In this document: positions 16,248 to 26,695 of the stretch, in pieces
How the letters are laid out: each line of letters opens with the position of its first letter
How positions within the stretch are numbered: position 1 is the first letter of the stretch
DNA from: Candidatus Thiodiazotropha sp. CDECU1
GTDB lineage: Bacteria > Pseudomonadota > Gammaproteobacteria > Chromatiales > Chromatiaceae
Length of the DNA: 64,000 nucleotides
Reading direction: 5' to 3'
NCBI RefSeq assembly: GCF_963455295.1
Contig: NZ_OY734020.1
Coordinates: forward strand, 3,038,001 to 3,102,000
Notes under the pieces: generated by a model
The model's database searches: none
Told to the model about the DNA's origin: nothing
The model's input: only the letters and a program-made list of their open reading frames with translations
Program-made: the position numbers and the translations under genes

Positions 16248-18716
16248 ATGATCACTCACCTTGTTTTAGCCGCAATCGCAATAGGCACGCTGTTGTTCCT
16301 GGCCTATCGCGGCAGCAATATCGCTACGGCGACCTCCTCATTGGGTGCCATCACAGTGATATCCGCAATGTCGACCGGTCTCGGCCTGCTGACCTGGTTG
16401 TTTGCCGGCATATTCTTACTCTGTCTGCTTTTCACTATCCCTTCCCTGCGGCAACGTATTTTCTCCACCCCTATTCTGACTGTCGTGAGGCGCTTGATGC
16501 CCCCGCTCTCAGAGACGGAAAAGGAGGCGATCGATGCGGGTAATGTCTGGTGGGACGGGGAGCTCTTCAGCGGTAGACCCGATTGGCAGCAACTGCTGTC
16601 CGGTTCCAAGCCCAGCGTGAATGAGGAAGAACAGGCCTTCATCGATGGCCCTGTGACCGAGCTTTGCCGCATGGTCGACAAGTGGCAGATCAATCATCAA
16701 CTGAACCGGCTGCCGGAATCGATCGTCAAGTATGTCTGCGAGAATGGCTTTCTCGGCATGATCATCCCGAAACGCTATGGTGGGCTGGAATTTTCTCCGG
16801 TTGCCCAATCCGAAATCCTGTTACGCCTGAGCAATACCGGAAGCGGTGTCAGCTATCTGGTGGGCGTGCCCAACTCCCTCGGTCCGGGTGAGTTGTTGAT
16901 CAAATACGGTACCGATGCACAAAAGGAGTACTACCTGCCCCGGCTTGCCAGTGGCCAGGAGATTCCCTGTTTTGCCCTGACCGGCCCCACCGCCGGTTCT
17001 GATGCCACATCGATACCCGATACCGGTACGGTTTGCATGGGTGAGTGGCAGGGAGAGGAAGTGATCGGCATGCGCCTCAACTTCTCCAAGCGCTATATCA
17101 CCCTTACGTCGATCGCAACCCTGATCGGGCTCGCCTTCAGACTCAAGGACCCGGACGGCCTGATCGGCGAGGTTAAAGACTATGGGATTACCTGTGCGCT
17201 GATCCCCCATGACACACCGGGATTGCAGATTGGCCGACGCCACCTGCCCATCGGTGATGTGTTCCTGAATGGTCCAATGCAAGGTGATGACGTATTCGTG
17301 CCGCTGAGTTTTATCATCGGTGGTCCTGAAATGGCCGGCAAGGGATGGCGGATGCTGGTCAACTGCCTATCCGTGGGTCGCGCAGTCACCCTGCCCACCA
17401 CCGCCGTGGCAGTCAGCAAGCGCTCCCTGCTCGGCACCAGCGCATACGCCAGCCTGCGCCGACAGTTCGGCATCCCCATTGCGCAGTTCGAGGGTATACA
17501 GAAACCACTGGCGCGAATCGCCGGTCTGAGTTACATCATCAATGCTTCGCGTCTGCAGACCATTCAATCCATCGTGGAGGGTAATAAACCGAGTGTGGCA
17601 TCCGCGATATTGAAATACCACACCACGGAAATGGCCAGACAGTGTGTCATCGATGCCATGGATATCCATGCCGGCAAGGCAGTTGTCAAAGGCCCGAAGA
17701 ACTATATCGCCGACATGTATGAGTCGATACCCGTGGCAATCACCGTGGAGGGTGCCAATATCCTCACCCGTAACCTGATGATCTTCGGCCAGGGCGCGAT
17801 CAGATCGCACCCCTATGTGATGCAGGAGATGACCCTGGCCCATGCCGAGGATAGCCAGGATGTCACTGACAAGTTCGATACCACCCTGGCCGCCCACATG
17901 GGCCACTCGATCAGCAACTTCGCACGTATGCTGATCATGGGGCTGGGCCTGTCAAGAGAGGCAGCCGTAACCGATATTCAGCATCTGCTGCCCTATTATC
18001 GCCATTTCAACCGGCTCAGCAGTCTGTTTGCCGTGATCACCGATGTAGCTTTGCTCAACCTGAATGCTAAGCTGAAATTCAAGGAGATGCTCTCGGCCAG
18101 ACTGGGTGACCTGTTGAGTATGCTGTTCCTGGGCAGCATGGTGATAAAGCAGCATGAAGAGAGTCAAAATCCCGATGAGGAGTGGCCGGTGGTGCAGTGG
18201 GCCCTCGATCATCTTCTCTACCAGTATCAGGTTGCCTTCGATCAGCTGATGGATAACTGGCCGAATCGATTGGTGCCCCTGGCGCTGAAACGACTCGCCT
18301 TCCCCATCGGCCGTCGCTACGCAGCCCCGAAAGACAGCTTGGAAAAGTCGATTGTCAAACTGGTTACCGTTGACAGTGAAACACGACAAAAGATGACCAG
18401 CGGCCTGTTCATGGAGGTTGCTGCAAACAACCCCCTGGGTGAGGTCAACCAGGTATTTCTCGAGAGTCTTACCCTGCAGCCGATTATCAAAAAGCTGCAC
18501 CAGGCACAGAAGTCGGGGGACCTGGTAATAGCCGATGATACAGAGCTGGCCGATGCCGCCCTCGAGGCAGCGATGATCACCGAGCATGAAGCCGAACAGC
18601 TGCGGCGTTTTGAGCGTCATTTGATGGCGATCATCCATGTGGATGATTTTGACGAATCAGAACTGGTCCGCACGCCGTACCACGAGCAAGATGATCTGCA
18701 CCAGATCACTGGATGA
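16248..18716 (+). CDS. fadE: Acyl-CoA dehydrogenase, FadE type
   Basis: 822 residues, the size of the large FadE class (E. coli 814). Two N-terminal hydrophobic segments (about 1-20 and 35-65) suggest membrane association. The ACAD core follows: NGFLGMIIPKRYGGLEFS, ACAD strand FALTGPTAGSDATSIPD, then RRQFGIPIAQFEGIQKPLA and VEGANILTRNLMIFGQG. A FadE-specific C-terminal domain fills about 560-820. It introduces the 2,3 double bond into acyl-CoA, passing electrons to ETF. The ATG has GGGAG 9 nt upstream. It is the first gene of a five-gene operon. Confidence 0.94.
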   Translation: MITHLVLAAIAIGTLLFLAYRGSNIATATSSLGAITVISAMSTGLGLLTWLFAGIFLLCLLFTIPSLRQRIFSTPILTVVRRLMPPLSETEKEAIDAGNVWWDGELFSGRPDWQQLLSGSKPSVNEEEQAFIDGPVTELCRMVDKWQINHQLNRLPESIVKYVCENGFLGMIIPKRYGGLEFSPVAQSEILLRLSNTGSGVSYLVGVPNSLGPGELLIKYGTDAQKEYYLPRLASGQEIPCFALTGPTAGSDATSIPDTGTVCMGEWQGEEVIGMRLNFSKRYITLTSIATLIGLAFRLKDPDGLIGEVKDYGITCALIPHDTPGLQIGRRHLPIGDVFLNGPMQGDDVFVPLSFIIGGPEMAGKGWRMLVNCLSVGRAVTLPTTAVAVSKRSLLGTSAYASLRRQFGIPIAQFEGIQKPLARIAGLSYIINASRLQTIQSIVEGNKPSVASAILKYHTTEMARQCVIDAMDIHAGKAVVKGPKNYIADMYESIPVAITVEGANILTRNLMIFGQGAIRSHPYVMQEMTLAHAEDSQDVTDKFDTTLAAHMGHSISNFARMLIMGLGLSREAAVTDIQHLLPYYRHFNRLSSLFAVITDVALLNLNAKLKFKEMLSARLGDLLSMLFLGSMVIKQHEESQNPDEEWPVVQWALDHLLYQYQVAFDQLMDNWPNRLVPLALKRLAFPIGRRYAAPKDSLEKSIVKLVTVDSETRQKMTSGLFMEVAANNPLGEVNQVFLESLTLQPIIKKLHQAQKSGDLVIADDTELADAALEAAMITEHEAEQLRRFERHLMAIIHVDDFDESELVRTPYHEQDDLHQITG

Positions 18717-18758
18717 CCATCCTCTTGAGAGAGGAGAAGCGCTGGAGGAGAGAGGCCG

Positions 18759-21176
18759 ATGAATTCAACCGTTCAGTTAACGACTGCTGAAGTGACTAAG
18801 GCAGCCATCCGCATACCAACCTACAAACAGGTTGCGGTGCTGGGTGCCGGTGTTATGGGAGCCCAGATAGCGGCTCATTTTACCAACGCCGGTATTCGGG
18901 CACTGTTGTTCGACCTGCCCAAGGAGGGAAAGGATAAGAGTGCGATCGCAAGACAGGCGATCAAGGCGCTTGCAAAACAGAAACCGGAGCCCCTGGCAGT
19001 GGCTGGAAATGCCTCACGGATCACCCCGTGCAACTACGACGAGGACCTGGAAAAACTCACCGGTTGCGACCTGGTGATCGAGGCGATAGCGGAAAGGATC
19101 GAATGGAAGACCGATCTTTATCAAAAGATCGCACCTCATCTCAGTGACGAAGCGGTCCTCGCCAGTAATACCTCCGGCCTCTCCATTACCGAACTGGCAA
19201 AAGGCCTGCCGGATAACCTGCGTCACCGCTTTCTCGGTATCCACTTCTTCAATCCACCCCGCTATATGCCGCTGATCGAGTTGATCCCCCAACCCCAGAC
19301 TGCGGCCGAGGTCATCGACAGGGTTGAGAGCTTTTGCGTAACCACCCTCGGTAAAGGGGTGGTCAGGGCAAGGGATACCGTGAACTTCATCGCCAACCGG
19401 CTTGGACTCTTCTCCATGATGTCCACCTTTCATCATGCAGAGCGGCTGTCATTGAACTTTGAGACCGTGGATGCCCTGACCGGAAAGTCGATTGGCCGGC
19501 CAAAGAGCGCCACCCTGCGTACCGCCGATCTGGTGGGGCTCGATACCATGCGGCATGTGTTAAACAATGCAGCGGACAATCTCGGTGACGATCCCTGGGT
19601 ATCGATCTACCAGATACCGGCCTGGCTCGACGCACTGGTCGAAAACGGCGCCCTCGGTGCCAAGACCAAGGCGGGTGTATATAAAAAACAGGATGGTGAC
19701 ATCCTGGTCTATGAACCCAAAGACAACAGCTACAGAAAACGTAAGGTGAAGATACCCGGCAAGGTGGAAAAGGTCCTGAAGGACTACAAGAACCCCGACC
19801 GCCTGGCAAAACTGCGTGCCATCAACGATCCCCATGCCGAGTTCCTCTGGTCCATTCAGCGGGATGCCTTTCACTATGCCGCCTACCTGCTGGATACCAT
19901 TGCCGATAATGCCCGGGATGTGGACATGGCGATCCGTTGGGGATTCGGCTGGAAACAGGGTCCGTTCGAGATCTGGCAGCACGCCGGGTGGCAGACGATA
20001 GCGGATCTGATTCAACAGGACATCGATGCGGGCAAGAGCATAACCAGCGAACCCCTGCCTGCATGGGTCAAGAACATCGATGCGGTCCACACACCCCAGG
20101 GCTCCTGGTCACCCACCGACAGTGGCTACCATCCCCGCTCCACACTCCCGGTCTACCAACGTCAGCGCCGACCTGAACTGCTGGTTGGCGAGCAGGCCAT
20201 GCAAGAGGAGGTGCTGTTCGAAAACGACGCCGCACGCTTCTGGCTGACCGATGGGGATGTCGGTGTGCTGAGTTTCAAGACCAAGATGCACGCCATCGAC
20301 AATAACGTTCTGGACAGCCTGAATCAGGCCGCAGAACTGGCGGAGCAGCAACTCACCGGGATGGTGATCTGGCACCCGGACGAGCCCTTCAGCGTCGGTG
20401 CCGATCTGAAGTCGTTCATGCCGGTCGCCATGAAGAGCATACTCCCAGGCAACACTGCCTTGGACGACCTGTTAAAGAAGTTTCAACTCAGTTGCATCCG
20501 CATGCGGAAATCCAACATCCCGGTGGTTGCCGCCGTTCAGGGGCTGGCCTTGGGTGGCGGTTGTGAGTTGATGATGCAGTGTGACCGGGTGGTGGCTGCA
20601 ATGGAGAGCTACATCGGCCTGGTGGAGGTGGGAGTGGGACTCATACCCGCCGGCAGCGGCTGCATGGAACTGGCCAGGCGCGCCAGTATCAAGGCAGCGG
20701 GTGGTGACACATTCGATGCCCTGAAGGATATCTTCGAAACCGTCGCCATGGGCAAGGTGGCCACCAGTGCCGAGCAGGCCAAGCGCCATGGCTTTCTGCG
20801 GGACAGCGATATCGTGGTCATGAATCGCCATGAAGTATTGCATGCCGCCATCGCCCAGGTGCGCGCGCTGAGTGCCGCCAACTATCGCCCACCCATCGAG
20901 GAACCGATACGGGCTGGCGGCCGGGCCGCCATCGCCAACTTTAAGGCCGCCATGACAAACATGCATGCCGGCGGCTTTATCTCGGACTACGACATGAAGA
21001 TTGGTAACTTCGTCGCCAACGCCCTCTGCGGCGGCCCGGTGGACGCCGGCACGGAACTCCCGGAAAGCTGGTATCTGCAATATGAGCGTGATGGATTCCG
21101 TTCACTATTGAAAAGCACTAAGACACATGCCCGGGTGAAACATATGCTGGACACCGGCAAGCCCCTGCGCAACTGA
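18759..21176 (+). CDS. Bifunctional 3-hydroxyacyl-CoA dehydrogenase / enoyl-CoA hydratase
   Basis: 805 residues with the dehydrogenase first and the crotonase last, the reverse of FadB/FadJ. The NAD site is VAVLGAGVMGAQIAAHF (about 26-42). The HAD core includes IHFFNPPRYMPLIELI and DTVNFIANRLG; the HAD C-terminal domains run to about 410. The crotonase domain lies at about 490-700, with VVAAVQGLALGGGCELMMQCD for the oxyanion loop and GLVEVGVGLIPAGSG for the catalytic glutamates. It catalyses hydration and oxidation of enoyl-CoA. It lies 42 bp after fadE and 14 bp before the thiolase gene. Confidence 0.93.
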   Translation: MNSTVQLTTAEVTKAAIRIPTYKQVAVLGAGVMGAQIAAHFTNAGIRALLFDLPKEGKDKSAIARQAIKALAKQKPEPLAVAGNASRITPCNYDEDLEKLTGCDLVIEAIAERIEWKTDLYQKIAPHLSDEAVLASNTSGLSITELAKGLPDNLRHRFLGIHFFNPPRYMPLIELIPQPQTAAEVIDRVESFCVTTLGKGVVRARDTVNFIANRLGLFSMMSTFHHAERLSLNFETVDALTGKSIGRPKSATLRTADLVGLDTMRHVLNNAADNLGDDPWVSIYQIPAWLDALVENGALGAKTKAGVYKKQDGDILVYEPKDNSYRKRKVKIPGKVEKVLKDYKNPDRLAKLRAINDPHAEFLWSIQRDAFHYAAYLLDTIADNARDVDMAIRWGFGWKQGPFEIWQHAGWQTIADLIQQDIDAGKSITSEPLPAWVKNIDAVHTPQGSWSPTDSGYHPRSTLPVYQRQRRPELLVGEQAMQEEVLFENDAARFWLTDGDVGVLSFKTKMHAIDNNVLDSLNQAAELAEQQLTGMVIWHPDEPFSVGADLKSFMPVAMKSILPGNTALDDLLKKFQLSCIRMRKSNIPVVAAVQGLALGGGCELMMQCDRVVAAMESYIGLVEVGVGLIPAGSGCMELARRASIKAAGGDTFDALKDIFETVAMGKVATSAEQAKRHGFLRDSDIVVMNRHEVLHAAIAQVRALSAANYRPPIEEPIRAGGRAAIANFKAAMTNMHAGGFISDYDMKIGNFVANALCGGPVDAGTELPESWYLQYERDGFRSLLKSTKTHARVKHMLDTGKPLRN

Positions 21177-21190
21177 GTGAGGAGATAGCG

Positions 21191-22375
21191 ATGAGTGAAC
21201 AGGCATATATTGTGGCAGCCAGCCGAACCCCCGTGGGCAAGGCCCCTCGCGGGGTATTCCGCCAGACCCGTCCCGACGATCTGCTTACCCACGTCATCCA
21301 GGGTGTGGTCAGTGATTGCGGCGGCCTCAAGGGAGAGCAGATCGATGACGTGATCATCGGCTGCGCCATGCCGGAGGCCGAGCAGGGTCTGAACGTGGCG
21401 CGTATCGCCAGCCTGCTAGCCGGGTTACCGGACAGCGTACCGGGTGTCACCATCAACCGTTTCTGCTCCTCCGGTCTGCAGAGTATCGCCATGGCGGCGG
21501 ACAGGATACGCCTTGGTGAGGCCGACATCATCGTCGCCGGCGGTGTGGAGAGTATGAGCATGGTACCCATGATGGGGAATAAGGTGTCCATGAATCCGGC
21601 GGTGTTCGAGGATGAGAATGTGGCCATCGCCTACGGCATGGGCGTCACCGCGGAGAACGTGGCGGAGCGTTGGAAGGTCAGCCGTGAAGATCAGGATGCC
21701 TTCGCCCTGCGCAGTCACCAGCGGGCACTGGCGGCCATCGGCGCCGGCCACTTCGAGCAAGAGATACTTCCCTATCAGGTGCAACACCATCTACCGGACC
21801 AAGGCAACACGATCAGGATCGTTGAGCGCCTGGTGGAAACAGATGAGGGTCCCCGTCCCGACTCGAGCCCCGAAGGTCTGGCCAGGTTACGCCCGGTATT
21901 CGCCGCCAAGGGCAGTGTCACCGCCGGTAACAGTTCCCAGATGAGTGACGGCGCCGGGGCCGTGGTGGTGATGAGCGAAACTAAAATGCGCGCCCTGAAT
22001 CTCGAACCCCTGGCACGCTTTGTGGGCTACAGCGTCGCCGGGGTGCCGGCAGAGATCATGGGCATAGGCCCCAAGGAGGCCATACCCAGACTGGAGAGAC
22101 AGACTGGCGTCAAACTCGATGAGGTGGACTGGATCGAGCTCAACGAGGCCTTCGCAGCCCAGGCCCTTGCGGTGATACGGGAGTTGAATATGGATCAGGA
22201 GAAGGTCAATCCCCTCGGCGGCGCCATTGCCCTGGGGCATCCCCTGGGTGCCACAGGAGCCATTCGTACCGCAACCCTGCTGCATGGTCTTCAACGCACC
22301 CATCAGCGCTACGGCATGGTGACCATGTGTATCGGCACCGGGATGGGAGCCGCCGGCCTGTTCGAAAGATGTTGA
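21191..22375 (+). CDS. fadA: Acetyl-CoA C-acyltransferase (3-ketoacyl-CoA thiolase)
   Basis: 394 residues of thiolase family II. The nucleophilic cysteine is in [17 protein letters not shown] (about residue 93), the histidine in [15 protein letters not shown] (about 350), and the second cysteine in [12 protein letters not shown] (about 380). It cleaves 3-ketoacyl-CoA with CoA to release acetyl-CoA, completing the beta-oxidation cycle. The start ATG at 21191 has GAGGAGA immediately upstream. FadA or FadI naming is by role; the sequence alone does not separate them here. Confidence 0.93.
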   Translation: MSEQAYIVAASRTPVGKAPRGVFRQTRPDDLLTHVIQGVVSDCGGLKGEQIDDVIIGCAMPEAEQGLNVARIASLLAGLPDSVPGVTINRFCSSGLQSIAMAADRIRLGEADIIVAGGVESMSMVPMMGNKVSMNPAVFEDENVAIAYGMGVTAENVAERWKVSREDQDAFALRSHQRALAAIGAGHFEQEILPYQVQHHLPDQGNTIRIVERLVETDEGPRPDSSPEGLARLRPVFAAKGSVTAGNSSQMSDGAGAVVVMSETKMRALNLEPLARFVGYSVAGVPAEIMGIGPKEAIPRLERQTGVKLDEVDWIELNEAFAAQALAVIRELNMDQEKVNPLGGAIALGHPLGATGAIRTATLLHGLQRTHQRYGMVTMCIGTGMGAAGLFERC

Positions 22376-22500
22376 AAATAATAAGTTGCCACAGCGCTGA
22401 ATAAACAACCAAGACCAACCTAACGAAGACAGTGTTTGTAGCGTTCAACACCCTCTCCGATCAATGGATGTTGAACAGGTTCGTCAGAGGAGTGAGCGGC

Positions 22501-23007
22501 ATGAACAGCGAGACAATGAACAGTCCAGGCACAACCCCCGAAGAGCGCGTCGTCTCTCTTTGGCGACGCTTCGGCAATAGCGCCCTAGGCCGACGCATCT
22601 ACAGCATACTGTTCGGCCGCATGGTGCCCTATACCGGCTCCATCCACCCCCTGATCGAAGAGATCTCTCCCGGCCGGGCTACCGTTACCCTGCAAGACAG
22701 ACGGGGATTGCGCAACCATCTCAATTCCATCCACGCCATTGCACTGGCAAATGTGGGTGAGCTGGCAAGTGGCCTGGCCGTGATTGCCGCCCTGCCCACA
22801 TCCACCAAAGGTATCGTGACCCGTCTCGAAATCGACTATATCAAGAAGGCGCGTGGCAACCTGACCGCGGTGGGTGAGGCCCAGGTGCCGGATGTGATCA
22901 GCGAAGCCACAACCCTGCAAGCCCAGGCCACTATCTGGGACTATGAGGGTGACAGCGTCGCAACTGTTACCGCCCATTGGCTGTTGAGTCCAAGGGAGAT
23001 GTCGTGA
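22501..23007 (+). CDS. Hot-dog fold thioesterase-like protein (DUF4442 type)
   Basis: 168 residues from the ATG at 22501, supported by AGGAG 8 nt upstream; an upstream GTG frame adds 23 unlikely residues. The segment GRATVTLQDRRGLRNHLNSIHAIALANVGELASG and the KGIVTRLEIDYIKKARGNL strand resemble the PaaI/DUF4442 hot-dog family, with HAIALANVGE as the active-site region. It may hydrolyse stalled acyl-CoA intermediates. Its stop overlaps the next gene's start (GTGA), so it is part of the fad operon. Confidence 0.82.
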   Translation: MNSETMNSPGTTPEERVVSLWRRFGNSALGRRIYSILFGRMVPYTGSIHPLIEEISPGRATVTLQDRRGLRNHLNSIHAIALANVGELASGLAVIAALPTSTKGIVTRLEIDYIKKARGNLTAVGEAQVPDVISEATTLQAQATIWDYEGDSVATVTAHWLLSPREMS

Positions 23008-24002
23008 GCGGTGACACACCCCTGGAGACCCCATTCACCCAACATACCGGGATTCGGGTGCCCATCATCTGCGGACCCATGTACCCCTGCTCCAATCCCG
23101 AACTGGTAGCCGCCGCTTCCGAAGCCGGTGGCATCGGCATTGTCCAGCCGGTCTCCATGACCTTTGTCCATGGCCACGACTTTCGCGAAGGGATCAGGTT
23201 AATAAAAAGCCTCACCGACAAACCCATCGGCATGAATGCCCTGATCGAGAAATCCTCCAAAAAGTATCATGAGCGGATGGAGGAGTGGGTCACCATCGCA
23301 TTGGACGAGGGAGTACGGTTCTTTATCACATCCCTGGGCAATCCCCGCTGGGTGGTGGATCGGGTCAAGGCCTATGACGGCATCGTCTATCACGATGTCA
23401 CCGAACGCAAATGGGCCTTGAAGGGACTCGATGGTGGAGTGGACGGCCTGATAGCCGTCAACAACCGGGCCGGCGGACACGCCGGCGCCCTGACCCAGCT
23501 GCAACTGCTGGATGAACTTGGCGACCTCAATGTTCCCCTCATCTGCGCGGGAGGCATCGGCGCCGAGCAGCAATTCGCTGAAGCGATCAAACAAGGCTAC
23601 GCAGGCTGCCAGCTAGGCACCCGTTTCATTGCCACCGAGGAGTGCAGCGCAGCCATGCCCTATAAACAGGCGGTGGTGAATGCCATGGAGAGCGATGTCG
23701 TACTCAGTAACAAAATAACCGGGGTACCTGTCTCCATCATCAAAACCCCCTACATCGAAAAAATCGGCACCAAGGCGGGTGCATTCGCCCGCTGGATGTT
23801 AAAGGGAAGTAAAACCAAACACTGGATGCGTATGTTCTACACCCTGCGTTCCGCCTTTCAACTGCGTAAATCCTCTCTTGATGAAAAGGGTGAAACGGAG
23901 TTCTGGCAGGCAGGCAAGAGTGTTGCGGGGATCCATCAGATCGAACCTGTGGACGCTATTATCAATAGGTATGAAACTGCCTTGAAAGGATTAAATAGAT
24001 AA
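23004..24002 (+). CDS. Nitronate monooxygenase family flavoprotein (NMO/2-nitropropane dioxygenase-like)
   Basis: 332 residues from a GTG at 23004 overlapping the upstream stop codon, with GGGAG 7 nt upstream. It is a TIM-barrel FMN protein: PIICGPMYPCSNPELVAAASEAGGIGI at the N-terminus, NNRAGGHAGALTQLQLL in the middle, ICAGGIGAEQQFAEAIKQGYAGCQLGTRFIATEE as the phosphate-binding part. Many NMO-like proteins sit in fatty-acid operons, where they may act as enoyl reductases or detoxify nitro compounds. The substrate is not shown by the sequence. It is the last gene of the fad operon. Confidence 0.88.
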   Translation: MSGDTPLETPFTQHTGIRVPIICGPMYPCSNPELVAAASEAGGIGIVQPVSMTFVHGHDFREGIRLIKSLTDKPIGMNALIEKSSKKYHERMEEWVTIALDEGVRFFITSLGNPRWVVDRVKAYDGIVYHDVTERKWALKGLDGGVDGLIAVNNRAGGHAGALTQLQLLDELGDLNVPLICAGGIGAEQQFAEAIKQGYAGCQLGTRFIATEECSAAMPYKQAVVNAMESDVVLSNKITGVPVSIIKTPYIEKIGTKAGAFARWMLKGSKTKHWMRMFYTLRSAFQLRKSSLDEKGETEFWQAGKSVAGIHQIEPVDAIINRYETALKGLNR

Positions 24003-24120
24003 GTAATAACGAGCTATGGATAATTAATAAACGCAGTTGACTATTTTGCCGATAAGATAAGCACAGCCAGTTCACCGTTTGCGCCCACTCTTCGCCAGTA
24101 CGCCCTCCCCTTTTAAGAAA

Positions 24121-24147
24121 ATTAAAAAGGACAATGTCCTTTTTAAT
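24121..24147. terminator. Strong hairpin after the fad operon
   Basis: A perfect 12-bp stem, ATTAAAAAGGAC and GTCCTTTTTAAT with an AAT loop, reads as an intrinsic terminator in both directions because of the T5 and A5 runs. It lies 119 bp after the nitronate monooxygenase stop. A related, shorter hairpin is at 24251-24275. Confidence 0.65.
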
Positions 24148-24250
24148 CAACAGTGTTGTTATTGATATATTAATATTGTTAGGGATATCTTATACTTAGG
24201 GACTGGAGAGAATGACTCATTAAATTAATAAGGACATCCCGCTAATATGT

Positions 24251-24275
24251 ATTAAAAGGGCATTGTCCTTTTAAT
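24251..24275. repeat. Second, related hairpin at the left edge of the cassette array
   Basis: ATTAAAAGG and CCTTTTAAT (9 bp plus a G-T pair) enclose a loop containing CATTG. The sequence resembles the hairpin at 24121-24147, and the text after both is similar (AACAGTGTTG and CGACTGTTATG). It immediately precedes the first cassette gene and a GTTATGT core-like heptamer at 24282-24288. Confidence 0.5.
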
Positions 24276-24300
24276 TCGACTGTTATGTTTTCAAAGAGAC

Positions 24301-24936
24301 GTGAACAACATCTTTCGAACTGAAATGAACACCGTAGTGGTTGATGGCATCGAATATTTCGAATATCCACCGCCAAGCTCTATAGTGAAAGCTATGGAAA
24401 ATGGATGGGCTACAAAGCTGGTTGAAGAAGGAAATATCCGGCTGCGCCCACTCAGCTACTATCGCGCAATCGAATTACCAGAGATCGGTGATGTGAACGA
24501 AGGAAATGGTCAATGGCACATGGAAGGAAATCCAATGGAGATTGGATCAGTCAATGAAGTTTACGTCTGGTGTGGAGCCTTATCTGATACCGACAGGAAA
24601 ACTTTGCTTGGGCTAGATGGCAAATACGATACTGTCGGTCATATTTCCGATGTTTCGCTTTTCACAAAGCGCATAGCTCAAACTGCGCGAGATGCTGGGT
24701 GGCAATTAGCCCCCCATATTGGGCAAGTTAGGTACGATCGAGGTCGTGAAGTTACGAAAGAACAATTGCAGGCTTTGCCTTGGCAATCCAATGTGTTTCA
24801 GAAAAGCTCACAATTTGCTCATCAGCGAGAGTATCGGTTAGCCTTCACAGAAATCTCGCTGGTGGGGCGAAAAGAGGAATATGTTGATCTATCGCTAGGG
24901 GATTGCAGTGAATTCATTTCAATCGAAAGAACATAA
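24301..24936 (+). CDS. Cassette-encoded protein, unknown function
   Basis: 211 residues from a GTG at 24301, or 203 from the ATG at 24325; neither has a strong ribosome-binding site, which is common for cassette genes. No TM helix or signal peptide is seen. The segment GNIRLRPLSYYRAIE..GDVNEG followed by VYVWCGALS, then SNVFQKSSQFAHQREYRLAF, resembles a type of uncharacterised protein often found in integron cassettes. Nothing in the sequence gives an enzymatic activity. The gene is immediately followed by an attC site whose first bases contain its stop codon. Confidence 0.75.
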   Translation: MNNIFRTEMNTVVVDGIEYFEYPPPSSIVKAMENGWATKLVEEGNIRLRPLSYYRAIELPEIGDVNEGNGQWHMEGNPMEIGSVNEVYVWCGALSDTDRKTLLGLDGKYDTVGHISDVSLFTKRIAQTARDAGWQLAPHIGQVRYDRGREVTKEQLQALPWQSNVFQKSSQFAHQREYRLAFTEISLVGRKEEYVDLSLGDCSEFISIERT

Positions 24937-25011
24937 CAATCGCATAAACACGGATCGCAAAAAACTACGCTGCGCTTCGCTTTTTGCGCCCGGTTATGCG
25001 TGGCGTTAGAG
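24931..25011 (+). other. attC recombination site A (81 bp)
   Basis: The left end ACATAAC and right end GTTAGAG approximate RYYYAAC and GTTRRRY. The arms pair well: CGCATAA..C..CGG..CGCAAAAA on the left matches the complement of TTTTTGCG..CCGG..TTATGCG on the right, with extra unpaired bases only on the left arm, the typical attC asymmetry. It follows the stop codon of the first cassette gene. Confidence 0.85.
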
Positions 25012-25019
25012 CCACACAA

Positions 25020-25421
25020 ATGAATATGGAGACAATCAAATCTCTAAGTATTTTTAGAATTTATATGCTGTTTGCTGTAATAGGCATTATAAATTTCGCC
25101 ATTTCTATTTTATTTGTGTCACCAGAAATGCAATCCTTTTATAGTATCTTCGCCGTTGTGACGGCAGCATTTCTTATTCTGGGTGGCATACTGGCGTGGT
25201 TTGCCCAATCTGGACATAAATGGGCAATGATTACTTTCGGTATCTATTGCGTTTACCGTATATGCGATTATTTTTGGGGCTATCTCTATCGAGATGCATT
25301 GCCTCAATCCTTTATTGGTTGGGTCCAAGCATTTTTTGTTGTATTTGCCTGGACGTTTCTGCTCTGGTTAATAGTGTCAAAAGGCTCTAACAAGCGACTG
25401 TGGCGTCAACCCTACCAATAA
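25020..25421 (+). CDS. Cassette-encoded four-helix membrane protein
   Basis: 133 residues from the ATG at 25020 (a second ATG lies two codons on). Four hydrophobic helices are visible at about 12-32, 40-62, 68-88 and 100-122. The C-terminus KGSNKRLWRQPYQ reads through what looks like the start of an attC (CTCTAACAAGCG at 25385). This implies the gene's natural end may have been altered when an IS110-family element inserted just downstream. No function is recognised. Confidence 0.72.
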   Translation: MNMETIKSLSIFRIYMLFAVIGIINFAISILFVSPEMQSFYSIFAVVTAAFLILGGILAWFAQSGHKWAMITFGIYCVYRICDYFWGYLYRDALPQSFIGWVQAFFVVFAWTFLLWLIVSKGSNKRLWRQPYQ

Positions 25422-25426
25422 AGAGA

Positions 25427-26527
<1,101 letters not shown>

Positions 26528-26577
26528 CATTTTATCAGCTCTCCACATAGAGGCAGGGATTGGCTATCAGTGCTCGA

Positions 26578-26663
26578 ATTCAACCATACAAGCAGGTCAA
26601 GTTCGCTCCCTTTGGTCGCTGGGACCTCCGCTACGCTACGGCCCCTTACCCAAAACGTTATGC
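26578..26663 (+). other. attC recombination site C (86 bp)
   Basis: The ends are ATTCAAC (26578-26584) and GTTATGC (26657-26663), preceded by AA-C as in many cassettes. The inner arm GGT-C-AAG on the left pairs with CTTACC on the right with one bulged base. The cassette it would close has been lost or replaced by the IS110 element. Pairing is weaker than in sites A, E, F and H. Confidence 0.6.
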
Positions 26664-26695
26664 ATCTCAATAATCATGCTTCAGAGAAGTAACCA

